The notes: a model not told the origin generated them from the sequence alone. A stretch of 26,505 nucleotides of DNA from JAUIEH01 sp964483375 (GCA_964483375.1 CAZABJ010000040.1:1-26505); one strand, 5' to 3'; positions 15,299 to 23,673 are shown, counted from the first letter of the stretch. Numbers and translations: made by a program.

Positions 15299-16719
15299 TC
15301 TTCACGGACTTCATTTTCGTCGCGTTTTTCGCGCTTTTGTTCCCGACCTATTGGTGGGTGGTGAAAGGCAAAGAAGCGCGGCTGAGCCTTCTGCTCTTCG
15401 CCTCCGCGCTGTTTTACGGCTGGTGGGATTGGCGGTTTCTGGCGCTGATCGGCGCGGTGATCGCCATAGCGTATGTGGCGGGATTGGGCGCGCGTCCTGG
15501 CGCGGCCAATCGGGAGCGGTGGTTGTTTCTCGGTGTCGCCGGCAATCTCGGCATTCTGGTATTCTTCAAGTATTTCAACTTTTTCGTAGACAACGGCATC
15601 GCTCTGATCGAGCGGATCGGCCTTCAAGCCAACGAACCGTTTCTATCGATCGCCTTGCCGGTGGGCGTGAGCTTCTACGTCTTCCAGGCGATCTCTTATG
15701 TGGTGGACGTTTATCGCGGCGACGCGCCCGCTGAGAGCCGACTGCGCCGGGTCGCGCTTTATGTGGCGTTCTTTCCCCAATTGGTGGCGGGACCCATTGT
15801 CCGGGCGGCGAAATTCTTCCCGCAAATGGAAACCGAGAAGCGCTGGTCTGCGCCCCGGTTGACCGCCGCGGCTCGCGCCTTCGCCACCGGCTTTGTCTAC
15901 AAGGCGCTCATTGCGGACAATCTCGCCCCGCTCGCCGATCCGGTTTTCGCCGATATGAGCGCTTACTCGAATTGGGCGGTCATTGGCGCGACGATGACGT
16001 TCGCCGCGCAGATTTATTTCGACTTCGCGGGGTATTCGCTCATGGCGATCGGTGTGGCGCGCGCCTTCGGCTATCACCTGCCGCGAAACTTCGCGTTCCC
16101 GTTCACCGCCGCTTCGACAACCGAATATTGGCGGCGCTGGCACATGTCTCTGTCCACATGGCTGCGCGATTATCTGTTCAAGCCCTTGGGCGGCAATCGC
16201 GGCTCGACCGGGTTTTACTACCGCAACCTGTTCCTGACGATGTTCCTAGGCGGTCTGTGGCATGGCGCGGCCTGGACCTTCATTCTTTGGGGCGCGCTGC
16301 AGGGGCTCGGCCTCATCGTCCACAAAATGTGGCGACGCTATGTGGAAGGCCCGCTCCGGCTCGTCCAGCGGGTTCCCGCCGCGGCGTATTGGGTGTTCGG
16401 CGTCGTCCTGACCCAGCTGTTCATCGTGCAGCAACGCGGTCTCTTCCGCGCCGAAAGCTTCGAAGACGGCCTTTCCGTGTTCACCGCGTTCGCCGGCCTG
16501 CGGGAGGGCGGGGCGTTGGAGGTCACCAGCGCGGTATGGCTTGTGCCGCTTCTGGTGATTGTCGACGCCGTCATCGGCCGCCGTCGTCGCCTGGGCTTCG
16601 GCGCAATTCCGCTCCATGCGCGGCCGACGCTGTATTGGGGTTCGCTCGGCGCAGCCTTCGCGCTCGCCCTCGCGATCTACCCGCTCGAAGCCGCGCCGTT
16701 CGTGTACTTCCAGTTCTAG
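15295..16719 (+). CDS. MBOAT family O-acyltransferase (AlgI-like)
   Basis: A 474-residue polytopic inner-membrane protein that is expected to carry acyl groups from cytoplasmic acyl-CoA across the membrane to a partner. AlgI-like signatures are strong: FKYFNFF near 91-97, LPVGVSFYVFQAISYVVDVYRG at 121-142, FFPQLVAGPIVR at 159-170, YWRRWHMSLSTWLRDYLFKPLGG at 278-300 and the catalytic-His block FLGGLWHGAAWTFILWG with His323 (AlgI numbering is nearly identical). Arg-rich loops alternate with about ten to twelve hydrophobic helices. ATG 15295 overlaps the stop of the SGNH gene. It is convergent with the PGM gene. The acceptor glycan is unknown; the adjacent rhamnose genes make a rhamnose-containing polymer a fair guess. 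Confidence 0.93.
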   Translation: MIFTDFIFVAFFALLFPTYWWVVKGKEARLSLLLFASALFYGWWDWRFLALIGAVIAIAYVAGLGARPGAANRERWLFLGVAGNLGILVFFKYFNFFVDNGIALIERIGLQANEPFLSIALPVGVSFYVFQAISYVVDVYRGDAPAESRLRRVALYVAFFPQLVAGPIVRAAKFFPQMETEKRWSAPRLTAAARAFATGFVYKALIADNLAPLADPVFADMSAYSNWAVIGATMTFAAQIYFDFAGYSLMAIGVARAFGYHLPRNFAFPFTAASTTEYWRRWHMSLSTWLRDYLFKPLGGNRGSTGFYYRNLFLTMFLGGLWHGAAWTFILWGALQGLGLIVHKMWRRYVEGPLRLVQRVPAAAYWVFGVVLTQLFIVQQRGLFRAESFEDGLSVFTAFAGLREGGALEVTSAVWLVPLLVIVDAVIGRRRRLGFGAIPLHARPTLYWGSLGAAFALALAIYPLEAAPFVYFQF

Positions 16720-16729
16720 TCGGACTGAA

Positions 16730-16747
16730 GGGGACCGGCGGGTCCCC
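16730..16747. terminator. Bidirectional hairpin between convergent MBOAT and PGM genes
   Basis: GGGGACC (16730-16736) and GGTCCCC (16741-16747) form a perfect 7-bp stem with a 4-nt loop, just past the MBOAT stop and just past the PGM stop. There is no T-run either way, so it is a weak terminator candidate or mRNA end stabiliser. Confidence 0.4.
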
Positions 16748-16760
16748 ACGCAAGCGTCGT

Positions 16761-18284
16761 TCAAGCCATCATCTGGTCGAACTCGCCTACTTCCGGGCGT
16801 GCAGACAGCCGCGCCTGAATGTCGGCGAACATGCCCTTCATGCGCTCTTCGCTGGTCGGGCTTTCCACCACCACTACGAGCTTGGGCATGTTCGACGACG
16901 CGCGTACGAGCCCCCAGGTTCCGTCCTCCAGCGTCACGCGCGCGCCGTTGACGGTGACCACGTCCTTCACGGGGATGTCCATGATCGAGCCCGACGCGTT
17001 TTTCAGCGCCAGATACTCGTTCGTGATGGCCTCGACCACGCGATATTTGTCCTCATCGGGACAATAGGGGGACATGGTGGGGGAAGCGTGGGTGAGCGGG
17101 AGCGACCGCTTCATGTCGGACATGCTCACGCCGGGGCGTCTCTCAAGCATGCGCAAAATCGCGATCGCCGACAAAAGCCCGTCGTCATAACCCCGCCCGA
17201 TGGGGGGGCCGAAGAAGTAGTGGCCGGACTTTTCAAAGCCGGCGAGCGCGCCGATCTCGCGCGAGCGGCGCTTGATGTAGGAGTGGCCGGTTTTCCAATA
17301 GTCCGTCTTGGCGCCGGCGGCTTTGAGCTCGGGGTCCGCGGCGAACAGCCCCGTCGACTTCACGTCCGCGACGAAGCGGGCGTTGGGAAAGCGCGTCGCG
17401 AAATCGCGCGCGACCAAAACCCCCACTTTGTCGGCGTAAATCGCCTCGCCTTCGTCGTCGACGACCCCGCAGCGATCGCCGTCGCCATCAAAGGCGAAGC
17501 CGATATCGGCTTTGTGCTCCAGCACCGCGTCTTTCAGCGCCTTGAGCATTTTCAGGCTTTCGGGATTGGGATTGTAGCGGGGGAAGCTGTGGTCGAGCGA
17601 GACGTCGAGCGGAATGGTCGTGACGCCAAGTTTCTCAAACAGGGCGGGCGCGAAGGCTCCCGCGGTGCCGTTTCCGGTGGCGACCACGCAGCGCAGCGGG
17701 CGATTGACCGGGCCGTCTTTCGCAAGATCGTCGATATAGCGCGCTTTGACCCCGTCCACGCGTTGGTAAACGCCCCCCGGCCGCGCCTGCGAGAGCCCGC
17801 CCAGCACGATGGCCTTGAGCCGCTGCATCTCGTCGGGCCCGAACGTGAGCGGGCGCTCGCAGCCCATCTTCACGCCCGTCCAGCCATTGTCGTTATGGCT
17901 GGCGGTGACCATCGCCACGCACGGCGTGTCCAAATCAAACTGAGCGAAATAGGCCATCGGCGACAGGGCGAGCCCGATGTCGCGCACTTCCATGCCCGAG
18001 GTCATCAAACCCACGATCAGCGCCTGTTTGATGGATTGGGAATAGGCGCGGAAGTCATGGCCGACAACAATTTGCGGCGGGGCGCCCAGTTCATGGATGA
18101 GCGTGCCGAGCCCTTCTCCGATGGCCTGAACGCCCAAGAGGTTCAGCTCCGGCGGCGTGTCGCTGCCCGGCGCGCCGAACCACCAGCGCGCGTCATATTC
18201 GCGGAAGCCTTGGGGCGCGACAAGCGGGATCGTCTCATACGCCTCGGTGTTGGGCAGAAGATCGGCGCGGGGGACGAGCGGCAT
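16761..18284 (-). CDS. Phosphomannomutase/phosphoglucomutase (alpha-D-phosphohexomutase)
   Basis: 507 residues that interconvert hexose 6- and 1-phosphates for GDP-mannose or UDP/dTDP-glucose supply. The order of landmarks is right: GFREYDARWW at 26-35, phosphoserine loop MVTASHNDNGWTGVKMG with Ser129, metal site FDGDGDRCG (Asp266, Asp268, Asp270), sugar site EKSGH at 351-355 (usually GEMSGH), and the phosphate-binding RASSNMP at 461-467. The loop after TASHN reads DNGWTGVK rather than PPxYNGxK, marking the subfamily I recall from alphaproteobacteria. ATG 18284 gives the family start. It is alone on the strand. manB, algC and pgm are all used for such genes, so no symbol is given. Confidence 0.9.
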   Translation of the reverse strand: MPLVPRADLLPNTEAYETIPLVAPQGFREYDARWWFGAPGSDTPPELNLLGVQAIGEGLGTLIHELGAPPQIVVGHDFRAYSQSIKQALIVGLMTSGMEVRDIGLALSPMAYFAQFDLDTPCVAMVTASHNDNGWTGVKMGCERPLTFGPDEMQRLKAIVLGGLSQARPGGVYQRVDGVKARYIDDLAKDGPVNRPLRCVVATGNGTAGAFAPALFEKLGVTTIPLDVSLDHSFPRYNPNPESLKMLKALKDAVLEHKADIGFAFDGDGDRCGVVDDEGEAIYADKVGVLVARDFATRFPNARFVADVKSTGLFAADPELKAAGAKTDYWKTGHSYIKRRSREIGALAGFEKSGHYFFGPPIGRGYDDGLLSAIAILRMLERRPGVSMSDMKRSLPLTHASPTMSPYCPDEDKYRVVEAITNEYLALKNASGSIMDIPVKDVVTVNGARVTLEDGTWGLVRASSNMPKLVVVVESPTSEERMKGMFADIQARLSARPEVGEFDQMMA

Positions 18285-18582
18285 CGGGCGGGCTCCGTGA
18301 CGGGCGGGCTGAGGGGACTGCTCGCCTGATAGACGGGCTTGGGCTGAGGCTCAAGCGAGACGACAGCGGCGCTCGGAGGTTGGTCGCCCATCGACACCGG
18401 GGCGCCTCCCATGGGGCGGACCATGAAGGGCGGTTCACAAGCGAACCCCGCCTGGGGGCGGCTGGAAGGAGCCTCTTCGTGTCTCAGGACGCAACAGTGA
18501 CGCTTCACCCAGATTTCGTGTTTGACCTTGTCAGCCCGCCCGCGCCGGCGGCCCCAAAAGTCTGTTTCTTTCTGGGCGATAA

Positions 18583-18657
18583 TGGTGGGCGGTACTGGGA
18601 TTGAACCAGTGACCCCTTCGGTGTGAACGAAGTGCTCTCCCGCTGAGCTAACCGCCC
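18583..18657 (-). tRNA. tRNA-Val, anticodon CAC
   Basis: 75 nt with encoded CCA. Acceptor GGGCGGT/ACCGCCC, D-arm GCTC...GAGC, anticodon stem CTTCG/CGAAG with loop TTCACAC (anticodon CAC), and T-arm ACTGG-TTCAATC-CCAGT all pair. It is downstream of the XRE regulator on the same strand. No integrase or repeat of its 3' end was seen. Confidence 0.97.
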
Positions 18658-18736
18658 GTGGCGAGCCTCAGGGCTCGCGCAGACCGCGCTGTATAAGGGA
18701 GCGGGCCTGGCGCGGTCAATGTTCGCTGGGCCGGGG

Positions 18737-19396
18737 TTACGCGGCGCGGCTGGGGGACAAAGGCGTGATGACGACCACTGCTTCGCCGAGGGAGCGTCCA
18801 TGGCCGAGCGGGGTCGCATCGTTCGCGCCCTCCAACCGTTCCCATTGCGCGACGCTCGTACGCCATCGCCTCAATACGGGACGGCCGCCGAGCGTTACAA
18901 GGTGCACCGCCGCATCCAGCGGCTCGGTTGCGGCGGCGTCGAAGACCATCACCGCGCCCGCCGGCGCCACCGCGCTCGCAAGCGTTTGGTCGATGCGCAG
19001 GCCGAACGGCCGCTCGCAGGCCGCGCAGCAGGCGACATAGTCCACCGGAATGGCGCAGAGCGGGTCGAACTCCGCCGCGTCGCCGGGAGCGTCGAACACG
19101 GGGACATGGTGGAGCGCGCGGGCCAGGTAGCCCCAGGGCGCGATATCGAAGCTCGCCCCGCTGGCGTTCGGCGCGCCTTCGCCATGCATCAGCCAGCGTG
19201 GCGCGACGTCGAGGAGGTCCACCAAACGCTTCATGGCGTTGGGGCGCGGGTGGTTTGCGTCACTTTCCCAATTCGCGACGGTGGGCTGGCTGACGCCCAC
19301 GGCCTCGGCGAGCTCTTGCTGGTTCATCGCCCGGCGCGTGCGCGCCCAGCGAATGCGAGCGCCCATGGTGACGGGCGCGGGAGGGGATGCGAGCAT
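18737..19396 (-). CDS. XRE-type transcriptional regulator with degenerate S24/LexA-like C-terminal domain
   Basis: 219 residues. An XRE helix-turn-helix occupies about 12-66 (MGARIRWARTRRAMNQQELA, then VSQPTVANWESDANHPRP). The C-terminal half has the layout of phage-repressor S24 domains (LASAVAPAGAVMVFDAAATEPL, VHLVTLGGRPVLRRW), but where the catalytic DSM and KR motifs should stand it reads DQT and RRW, so it should not self-cleave; it may only dimerise or bind a ligand. The open frame begins at ATG 19408, but AGGAG lies inside its first codons and 5 nt before ATG 19396, which I chose. It stands alone next to tRNA-Val; target genes are unknown. Confidence 0.82.
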   Translation of the reverse strand: MLASPPAPVTMGARIRWARTRRAMNQQELAEAVGVSQPTVANWESDANHPRPNAMKRLVDLLDVAPRWLMHGEGAPNASGASFDIAPWGYLARALHHVPVFDAPGDAAEFDPLCAIPVDYVACCAACERPFGLRIDQTLASAVAPAGAVMVFDAAATEPLDAAVHLVTLGGRPVLRRWRTSVAQWERLEGANDATPLGHGRSLGEAVVVITPLSPSRAA

Positions 19397-19824
19397 ATCG
19401 CTCCTCATCGACGGTGCGCGAATATAACTGTCAACCCCAAACTGCCGTGACTTTCTTATGATCGCTATCAGAGACTGGTTAAATTTTCTGCTTGTGTCGT
19501 GCGCGCCACATAGGCATATTGGTGCTGAGGGATGAATGGTTGAGGCGTTTTTTGCTCAGAAGCGCCGACATCTCGGGTGTAAAGCGGATGTTTTTTGCGT
19601 CAGAGAGTGATTGTGCGAAACAGTCTCAAATTTTCGAGTGGATTGCGGTAACCTATCCACCGCTCGAATTGATAACAGACTTATGACCCTGACGCGCGTG
19701 GCCGCCGTCTCTTAAGACGCCCGCCGCGCGGCCGCCGGCGCCTCGCCGGCCAGCAGGCATGAAGATTGAATGCTCGGCGCAGACGACGCCGCAGAACGCC
19801 CTGGATCCAGATACGGAGGACGCT
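19397..19824. other. Gene-poor, lower-GC intergenic region between divergent genes
   Basis: 428 bp with visibly lower GC than its surroundings. It carries a consensus TTGACA for the minus direction (plus 19429-19434) near the XRE gene, but no matching -10. A plausible plus-strand pair is TTGTGT and CATATT at 17 bp spacing near 19495-19525. At 19734-19750 there is a GC-rich 7-bp hairpin (GCCGGCG/CGCCGGC, 3-nt loop). A GTG-started 64-codon frame at 19492-19686 exists, but has no Shine-Dalgarno and reads unlike a protein; I do not call it. An sRNA or regulatory region is possible. Confidence 0.4.
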
Positions 19825-20058
19825 ATGGCTCCGAATGATTGGTGCACGCAAGACGGCGCCAAACGTTTGAAACAGAAGATCGAAGGCTATTGGCGCGATC
19901 GCGGCTATGATGTCGATATCGCCTTGGTCGAAGCCGGGTTCCTGCCGGCCATGCGTTCGGCGCGCACCGACGTGCGCTCGAACATGGTCAACGGCCTGCC
20001 GCGGCGGTCCGCAGCGGCGGATGACGGCGTGGAAGTGCGCCGTCCGGCCCAGGCTTAG
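19825..20058 (+). CDS. Small hypothetical protein, 77 aa
   Basis: A basic, soluble-looking protein without signal or membrane segment. It begins MAPNDWCTQDGAKRLKQKIEG, followed by YWRDRGYDVDIALVEAGF and SARTDVRSNMVNGLPRR; the wording resembles small conserved alphaproteobacterial proteins I have seen, without a known function. GGAGG stands 6 nt from ATG 19825. The open frame extends 22 codons further upstream to 19759, but the strong Shine-Dalgarno decides for 19825. It is convergent with gph, and the two stop codons share the bases TTAG at 20055-20058. Confidence 0.75.
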   Translation: MAPNDWCTQDGAKRLKQKIEGYWRDRGYDVDIALVEAGFLPAMRSARTDVRSNMVNGLPRRSAAADDGVEVRRPAQA

Positions 20059-20741
20059 TCCTTAGGCGTTGACGCCAATTCGGCGACCGCCTCGTGCAGA
20101 ACTGCGAAGCTCGATACGAGGCGGTCCGCCCCCAATTGGCCGGGCGGGGTTTCGGAATAGCCGTGGGTCATGACGATCACCGGCGCTCCAGCCGCCCGTG
20201 CGGCGGCGACGTCGACCCCGGAATCACCCACCATCACTGACCGATCAATCGACCCCTCCGGCCCGACGGCGGCGAGCAGATGCGCCGCGTCGGGCTTTCT
20301 TTTCGGCGCGGCGTCCGCGCCCACCGCCCGCACGAACCGGTCCTGAAGGCCCAGCGCGTCGAGCAAAAGGTCGGTTAAGCGCTGCGGCTTGTTCGTCGCA
20401 ATGACCAGGCGCGCGCCCGCCGCTTCCAGCGTGTCCAAGCACGCTGGCGCGCCGGGGAAGGGGCGGCTCAGCGCGGCGATGTCGGCGGCGTATGCGTCGA
20501 TGAACGCGGTGACTTTTTCGGTCAGCGTCGGCTCCGGCATGGCGGCCCCGTTTCGGGCGTAGGCGCGGCGGAGCAACGCGCGCGCGCCCCGCCCCACCAT
20601 TTCGCGCACGTCCTGGGCGGGGACGCCGGGAAAGCCGTCCGCCTCCACGACTGCGTTCAGCGCACGCACAAGGTCCGGCGCGGTGTCGACCAATGTTCCG
20701 TCGAGGTCGAATATGACCGTGAAACCCCTCAGATCGCCCAT
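20055..20741 (-). CDS. gph: Phosphoglycolate phosphatase (HAD superfamily)
   Basis: Dephosphorylates 2-phosphoglycolate, a by-product of DNA repair and oxygenase reactions. 228 residues. HAD motifs are all present: I FDLDGTLVDT with Asp12 and Asp14, II ATNK with Thr116, III Lys149 (KRKP), IV VGDSGVD with Asp173 and Asp177. The cap domain is at about 20-95. The frame is open 55 codons further upstream to 20906, overlapping glmU; ATG 20741 has GAGGGG at 8 nt and gives the family N-terminus, so I chose it. It is divergent from glmU (95 bp). Proximity to rpiA and gor recalls a known alphaproteobacterial neighbourhood. Confidence 0.88.
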   Translation of the reverse strand: MGDLRGFTVIFDLDGTLVDTAPDLVRALNAVVEADGFPGVPAQDVREMVGRGARALLRRAYARNGAAMPEPTLTEKVTAFIDAYAADIAALSRPFPGAPACLDTLEAAGARLVIATNKPQRLTDLLLDALGLQDRFVRAVGADAAPKRKPDAAHLLAAVGPEGSIDRSVMVGDSGVDVAAARAAGAPVIVMTHGYSETPPGQLGADRLVSSFAVLHEAVAELASTPKD

Positions 20742-20835
20742 CGCTTTCCCCTCGCGCGCACGCTCGCGCCTGCCTGCGGCTTCGGCTACAACGCGTTGCG
20801 AATCCAAGTCCATCCCATAGCCGAGCACCCACGCC

Positions 20836-22182
20836 ATGCCCAATCCGCGCGCCGCCGTCATCCTCGCCGCTGGAAAGGGGACGCGGATGAAGTCATCGCG
20901 CTCCAAAGTGCTTCACGAAGTCGGCGGGCGGTCGATGTTGGCCTGGAGCGTCGCAGCCGCGCGCGCCTGCGGAGCCGAGCGGTTGGTCGTGGTCTATGGC
21001 GCCCATGGCCCTGAAGTCTCGGACGCCGCACAGGCGCTGGGGTGCGAAACCGCCCTGCAGGACCCTCCCCTGGGCACAGGGCACGCGGTGCGCGCCGCAG
21101 AGCAGGCGTTGTCCGGCTTCGACGGCGATCTCGTGGTCTTGTACGCCGACACCCCGCTCATTCCCCCCGCCACGCTGAACGAGGCCTTTGAGGCGTTGGA
21201 GCGCGGGGTGTCCGTCAGCGTGCTGGGTTTCGAGATTCCTGACGGCGGGGCGTATGGCCGGCTGATCTGCGCGACCGACGGTGACTTGGACCGAATCGTC
21301 GAGGCGAAAGACGCCTCCCCCCATGAACTCGCCGTGACGCTGTGCAATTCCGGGGTCATCGCGGCGCCGGCGCGCCTGATGTTTGAGCTTCTTTCGCAAG
21401 TGACCAACAAGAACGCGAAGGGCGAGTACTACTTGACCGACATTGTCGGCCTCTCGCGAGCAGGCGGTCGGCGCGCCGCGGTGGTTCGGGGCGCGTTCGA
21501 GGACTTTATGGGGGTCAACAGCCGGGGCGAGCTGGCCCAAGCCGAGGCGCTGTTCCAACACCACGCCCGGCGTTCGGCGATGGAGGCGGGGGTGACGCTT
21601 GTTGATCCCGCCTCGGTTCACTTCTCATTCGATACCGAAATCGCGCCCGATGTGACAATCGAGCCCCATGTGGTGTTCGGCCCCGGTGTCCGAATTGAGC
21701 GAGACGCGGTGATCCGGTCGTTTTCCCATTTCACCGACGCCCATATTCGGGCGGGCGCGGAAGTCGGTCCGTTCGCCCGATTGCGGCCGGGCGCGGATAT
21801 CGGCCCGAAAGCGAAAGTCGGCAACTTTGTTGAAATCAAGAAAACGACCTTGGGGCCCGGCGCGAAAGCCTCTCACTTGACCTATCTGGGCGACGCCGAG
21901 GTGGGGGCGGGCGCGAATATCGGGGCGGGCACGATCACGTGCAATTATGACGGTTTCGCCAAATACAAGACCGTCATCGGAGAGGGCGCGTTCATCGGGT
22001 CTGACACCGCGCTTGTCGCGCCGGTGCGTGTGGGCGCGGGCGCCTACACAGGGGCGGGCTCGGTGATCGTTCACGACGTGGATGAGAACGCCCTAGCGGT
22101 GGCTCGGGGCCGGCAACGGCAACTCGACGGCTGGGCGGTGAAGTTCCGGGCGCGCTACGCTACGGAAGAAACGAAGCAATAG
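20836..22182 (+). CDS. glmU: Bifunctional GlmU: N-acetylglucosamine-1-phosphate uridyltransferase / glucosamine-1-phosphate acetyltransferase
   Basis: Makes UDP-GlcNAc for peptidoglycan and lipopolysaccharide. 448 residues, normal. Pyrophosphorylase half (1-230): LAAGKGTRMKSSRSKVLH at 10-27 with Arg17 and Lys24, QDPPLGTGHAV at 75-85, Asp105 in YADTPLI and Asn228 in GVNSR. Acetyltransferase half (250-448) is a left-handed beta-helix of hexapeptide repeats with His347 in KASHLTYLGDAEVG and GAGTITCNYDG. The pyrophosphorylase motif normally reads ...LPKVLH; here Pro is replaced by Ser23. Upstream of ATG 20836 the Shine-Dalgarno is poor. It leads glmU-gabD-rpiA. Confidence 0.96.
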   Translation: MPNPRAAVILAAGKGTRMKSSRSKVLHEVGGRSMLAWSVAAARACGAERLVVVYGAHGPEVSDAAQALGCETALQDPPLGTGHAVRAAEQALSGFDGDLVVLYADTPLIPPATLNEAFEALERGVSVSVLGFEIPDGGAYGRLICATDGDLDRIVEAKDASPHELAVTLCNSGVIAAPARLMFELLSQVTNKNAKGEYYLTDIVGLSRAGGRRAAVVRGAFEDFMGVNSRGELAQAEALFQHHARRSAMEAGVTLVDPASVHFSFDTEIAPDVTIEPHVVFGPGVRIERDAVIRSFSHFTDAHIRAGAEVGPFARLRPGADIGPKAKVGNFVEIKKTTLGPGAKASHLTYLGDAEVGAGANIGAGTITCNYDGFAKYKTVIGEGAFIGSDTALVAPVRVGAGAYTGAGSVIVHDVDENALAVARGRQRQLDGWAVKFRARYATEETKQ

Positions 22183-22197
22183 CCTAGCGAGGACACT

Positions 22198-23673
22198 ATG
22201 AGCGCCCATCCCTTCGAGCGCCTGACCGATCCGGGGCTTGCGCGCGCGCAGGCCTATGTCGATGGGGCGTGGGTGCAAGGCGATGACGGGACGTTCCCCG
22301 TCGTCAATCCCGCTAACCGCCAAACGCTCACTCACGTGGCGTCGCTTTCCGCGGTTCAAGCCGCCGGCGCGGCCGAAGCGGCGGGTCGGGCCTTTGAGAC
22401 GTGGCGCAAGGTCGACGCGTTCGAGCGCCAGCGCTTGCTCACCGCTTGGGCCGACGAGATTCATGCCGCGCGAGAAGACATTGCGGTGCTGCTGACGGCG
22501 GAGATGGGCAAGCCATACGCCGAAGCGCTGGCCGAAGCCGACTACGCGATGTCGTTCGTCGAGTGGTGCGCGGCCGAAGCGGTTCGGCTGGAAGGCGACG
22601 TTTTGCCGTCTCCGTTCCCCGGCGCGCAAACCTTCGCGTTTCGTGCGCCGGTCGGCGCGGTGGCCGCGATCACGCCGTGGAACTTCCCCGCGGCGATGAT
22701 CACGCGGAAAGTGGCTCCGGCGCTGGCGGCGGGCTGCACGGTTGTTGTCAAACCCGCCCCTGAGACCCCGCTCACCGCGCTTGCGCTCGCAGATCTCGCC
22801 CATCGCGCGGGCTTGCCAGCAGGCGTGCTCAACGTCGTCACGGGCGAGGCCGAGACGGTCGGTCCTGCGCTCACCTTGCACGACGCCACGCGGATGATCA
22901 CGTTCACCGGCTCCACCGAAGTGGGCAAACTCCTGATGCGCCAGGCCGCCGAGGGAGTGCGTAAGGTGTCGCTGGAGTTGGGCGGGGACGCGCCGTTCGT
23001 CGTGCTTGAGGACGCCGATGTCGACGCTGCGGCGGACGGCGTCCTGGCGGCGAAGCTTCGTTCTTCCGGTCAAACCTGCGTGTCGGCCAACCGCGTCATC
23101 GCCGTTGAGAGCGTCGCCGACCAGCTCGTCGCGGCGCTTGTTGACCGCATGAAGTCGCTGCGCGTGGCTGACGGCTTTGAACCGGACGCCGATGTCGGCC
23201 CGCTCATTCATGACGAGGCCGCGGCGAGGGTGGGCGAAAGCGTTGAGGCCGCGCGGGCGGCCGGCGGACGCGTGGTGCTGGGCGGCGCGGCGATGCCGGA
23301 ACTCGGCGGGAGCTTCTTCGCGCCTACGGTGATCGATCTTCCCGCGCCGGCGCCCGCGCTGTGGGGGAAAGAGCTGTTCGGTCCAGTCACCCCGGTCATT
23401 CGGGCCCGTGATGAGACCGAAGCGCTGCGCATCGCCAACGATACGCCTTACGGCCTCGCCGCCTATTGCTACGGTCGCGACATCGGCCGGGTGATGCGCG
23501 CGGTGGAGGAACTCGATTTCGGCATGGTCGGGATCAACACCGGTCGGGTGAGCCACGCCTCCGCGCCATTCGGGGGCGTGAAACAGTCCGGGGTCGGACG
23601 GGAAGGCGGCCGTTTCGGGGTGGAGGAGTATCTCGAGGTCAAATACGCGGTCTTGGCGGGCCTAGACTCATGA
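22198..23673 (+). CDS. gabD: Succinate-semialdehyde dehydrogenase (NADP-type aldehyde dehydrogenase)
   Basis: 491 residues of the ALDH superfamily. It would oxidise succinate semialdehyde to succinate. Catalytic residues: Asn162 (TPWNFP), Lys185 (VVVKPAPETP), Glu260 (SLELGGDAP) and Cys294 (SGQTCVSANR). The C-terminal GMVGINTGRVSHASAPFGGVKQSG is typical of the GabD group. The family ELGGNAPF is ELGGDAPF here. GCGAGGA precedes ATG 22198, 15 bp after the glmU stop; the stop overlaps rpiA by ATGA. No gabT or regulator is adjacent, so substrate is assigned from wording only; other aldehydes (glutarate semialdehyde) remain possible. Confidence 0.9.
   Translation: MSAHPFERLTDPGLARAQAYVDGAWVQGDDGTFPVVNPANRQTLTHVASLSAVQAAGAAEAAGRAFETWRKVDAFERQRLLTAWADEIHAAREDIAVLLTAEMGKPYAEALAEADYAMSFVEWCAAEAVRLEGDVLPSPFPGAQTFAFRAPVGAVAAITPWNFPAAMITRKVAPALAAGCTVVVKPAPETPLTALALADLAHRAGLPAGVLNVVTGEAETVGPALTLHDATRMITFTGSTEVGKLLMRQAAEGVRKVSLELGGDAPFVVLEDADVDAAADGVLAAKLRSSGQTCVSANRVIAVESVADQLVAALVDRMKSLRVADGFEPDADVGPLIHDEAAARVGESVEAARAAGGRVVLGGAAMPELGGSFFAPTVIDLPAPAPALWGKELFGPVTPVIRARDETEALRIANDTPYGLAAYCYGRDIGRVMRAVEELDFGMVGINTGRVSHASAPFGGVKQSGVGREGGRFGVEEYLEVKYAVLAGLDS

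Noticed and set aside
15972..18329. 785-codon plus-strand open frame
   Set aside because: It overlaps the MBOAT gene in another frame and is antisense to the phosphohexomutase. Both of those have clear family motifs.
18285..18582. 298-bp gap with a proline-rich minus-strand frame
   Set aside because: The frame runs out of phase with the phosphohexomutase and has no clear ribosome site. I see no supported gene or terminator.
18583..19396. tRNA-Val next to a phage-repressor-like gene as an integration site
   Set aside because: No integrase, no repeat of the tRNA 3' end and no phage genes are present nearby.
19492..19686. 64-codon GTG frame between the XRE gene and the 77-aa gene
   Set aside because: It has no Shine-Dalgarno, odd composition and no domain-like pattern.
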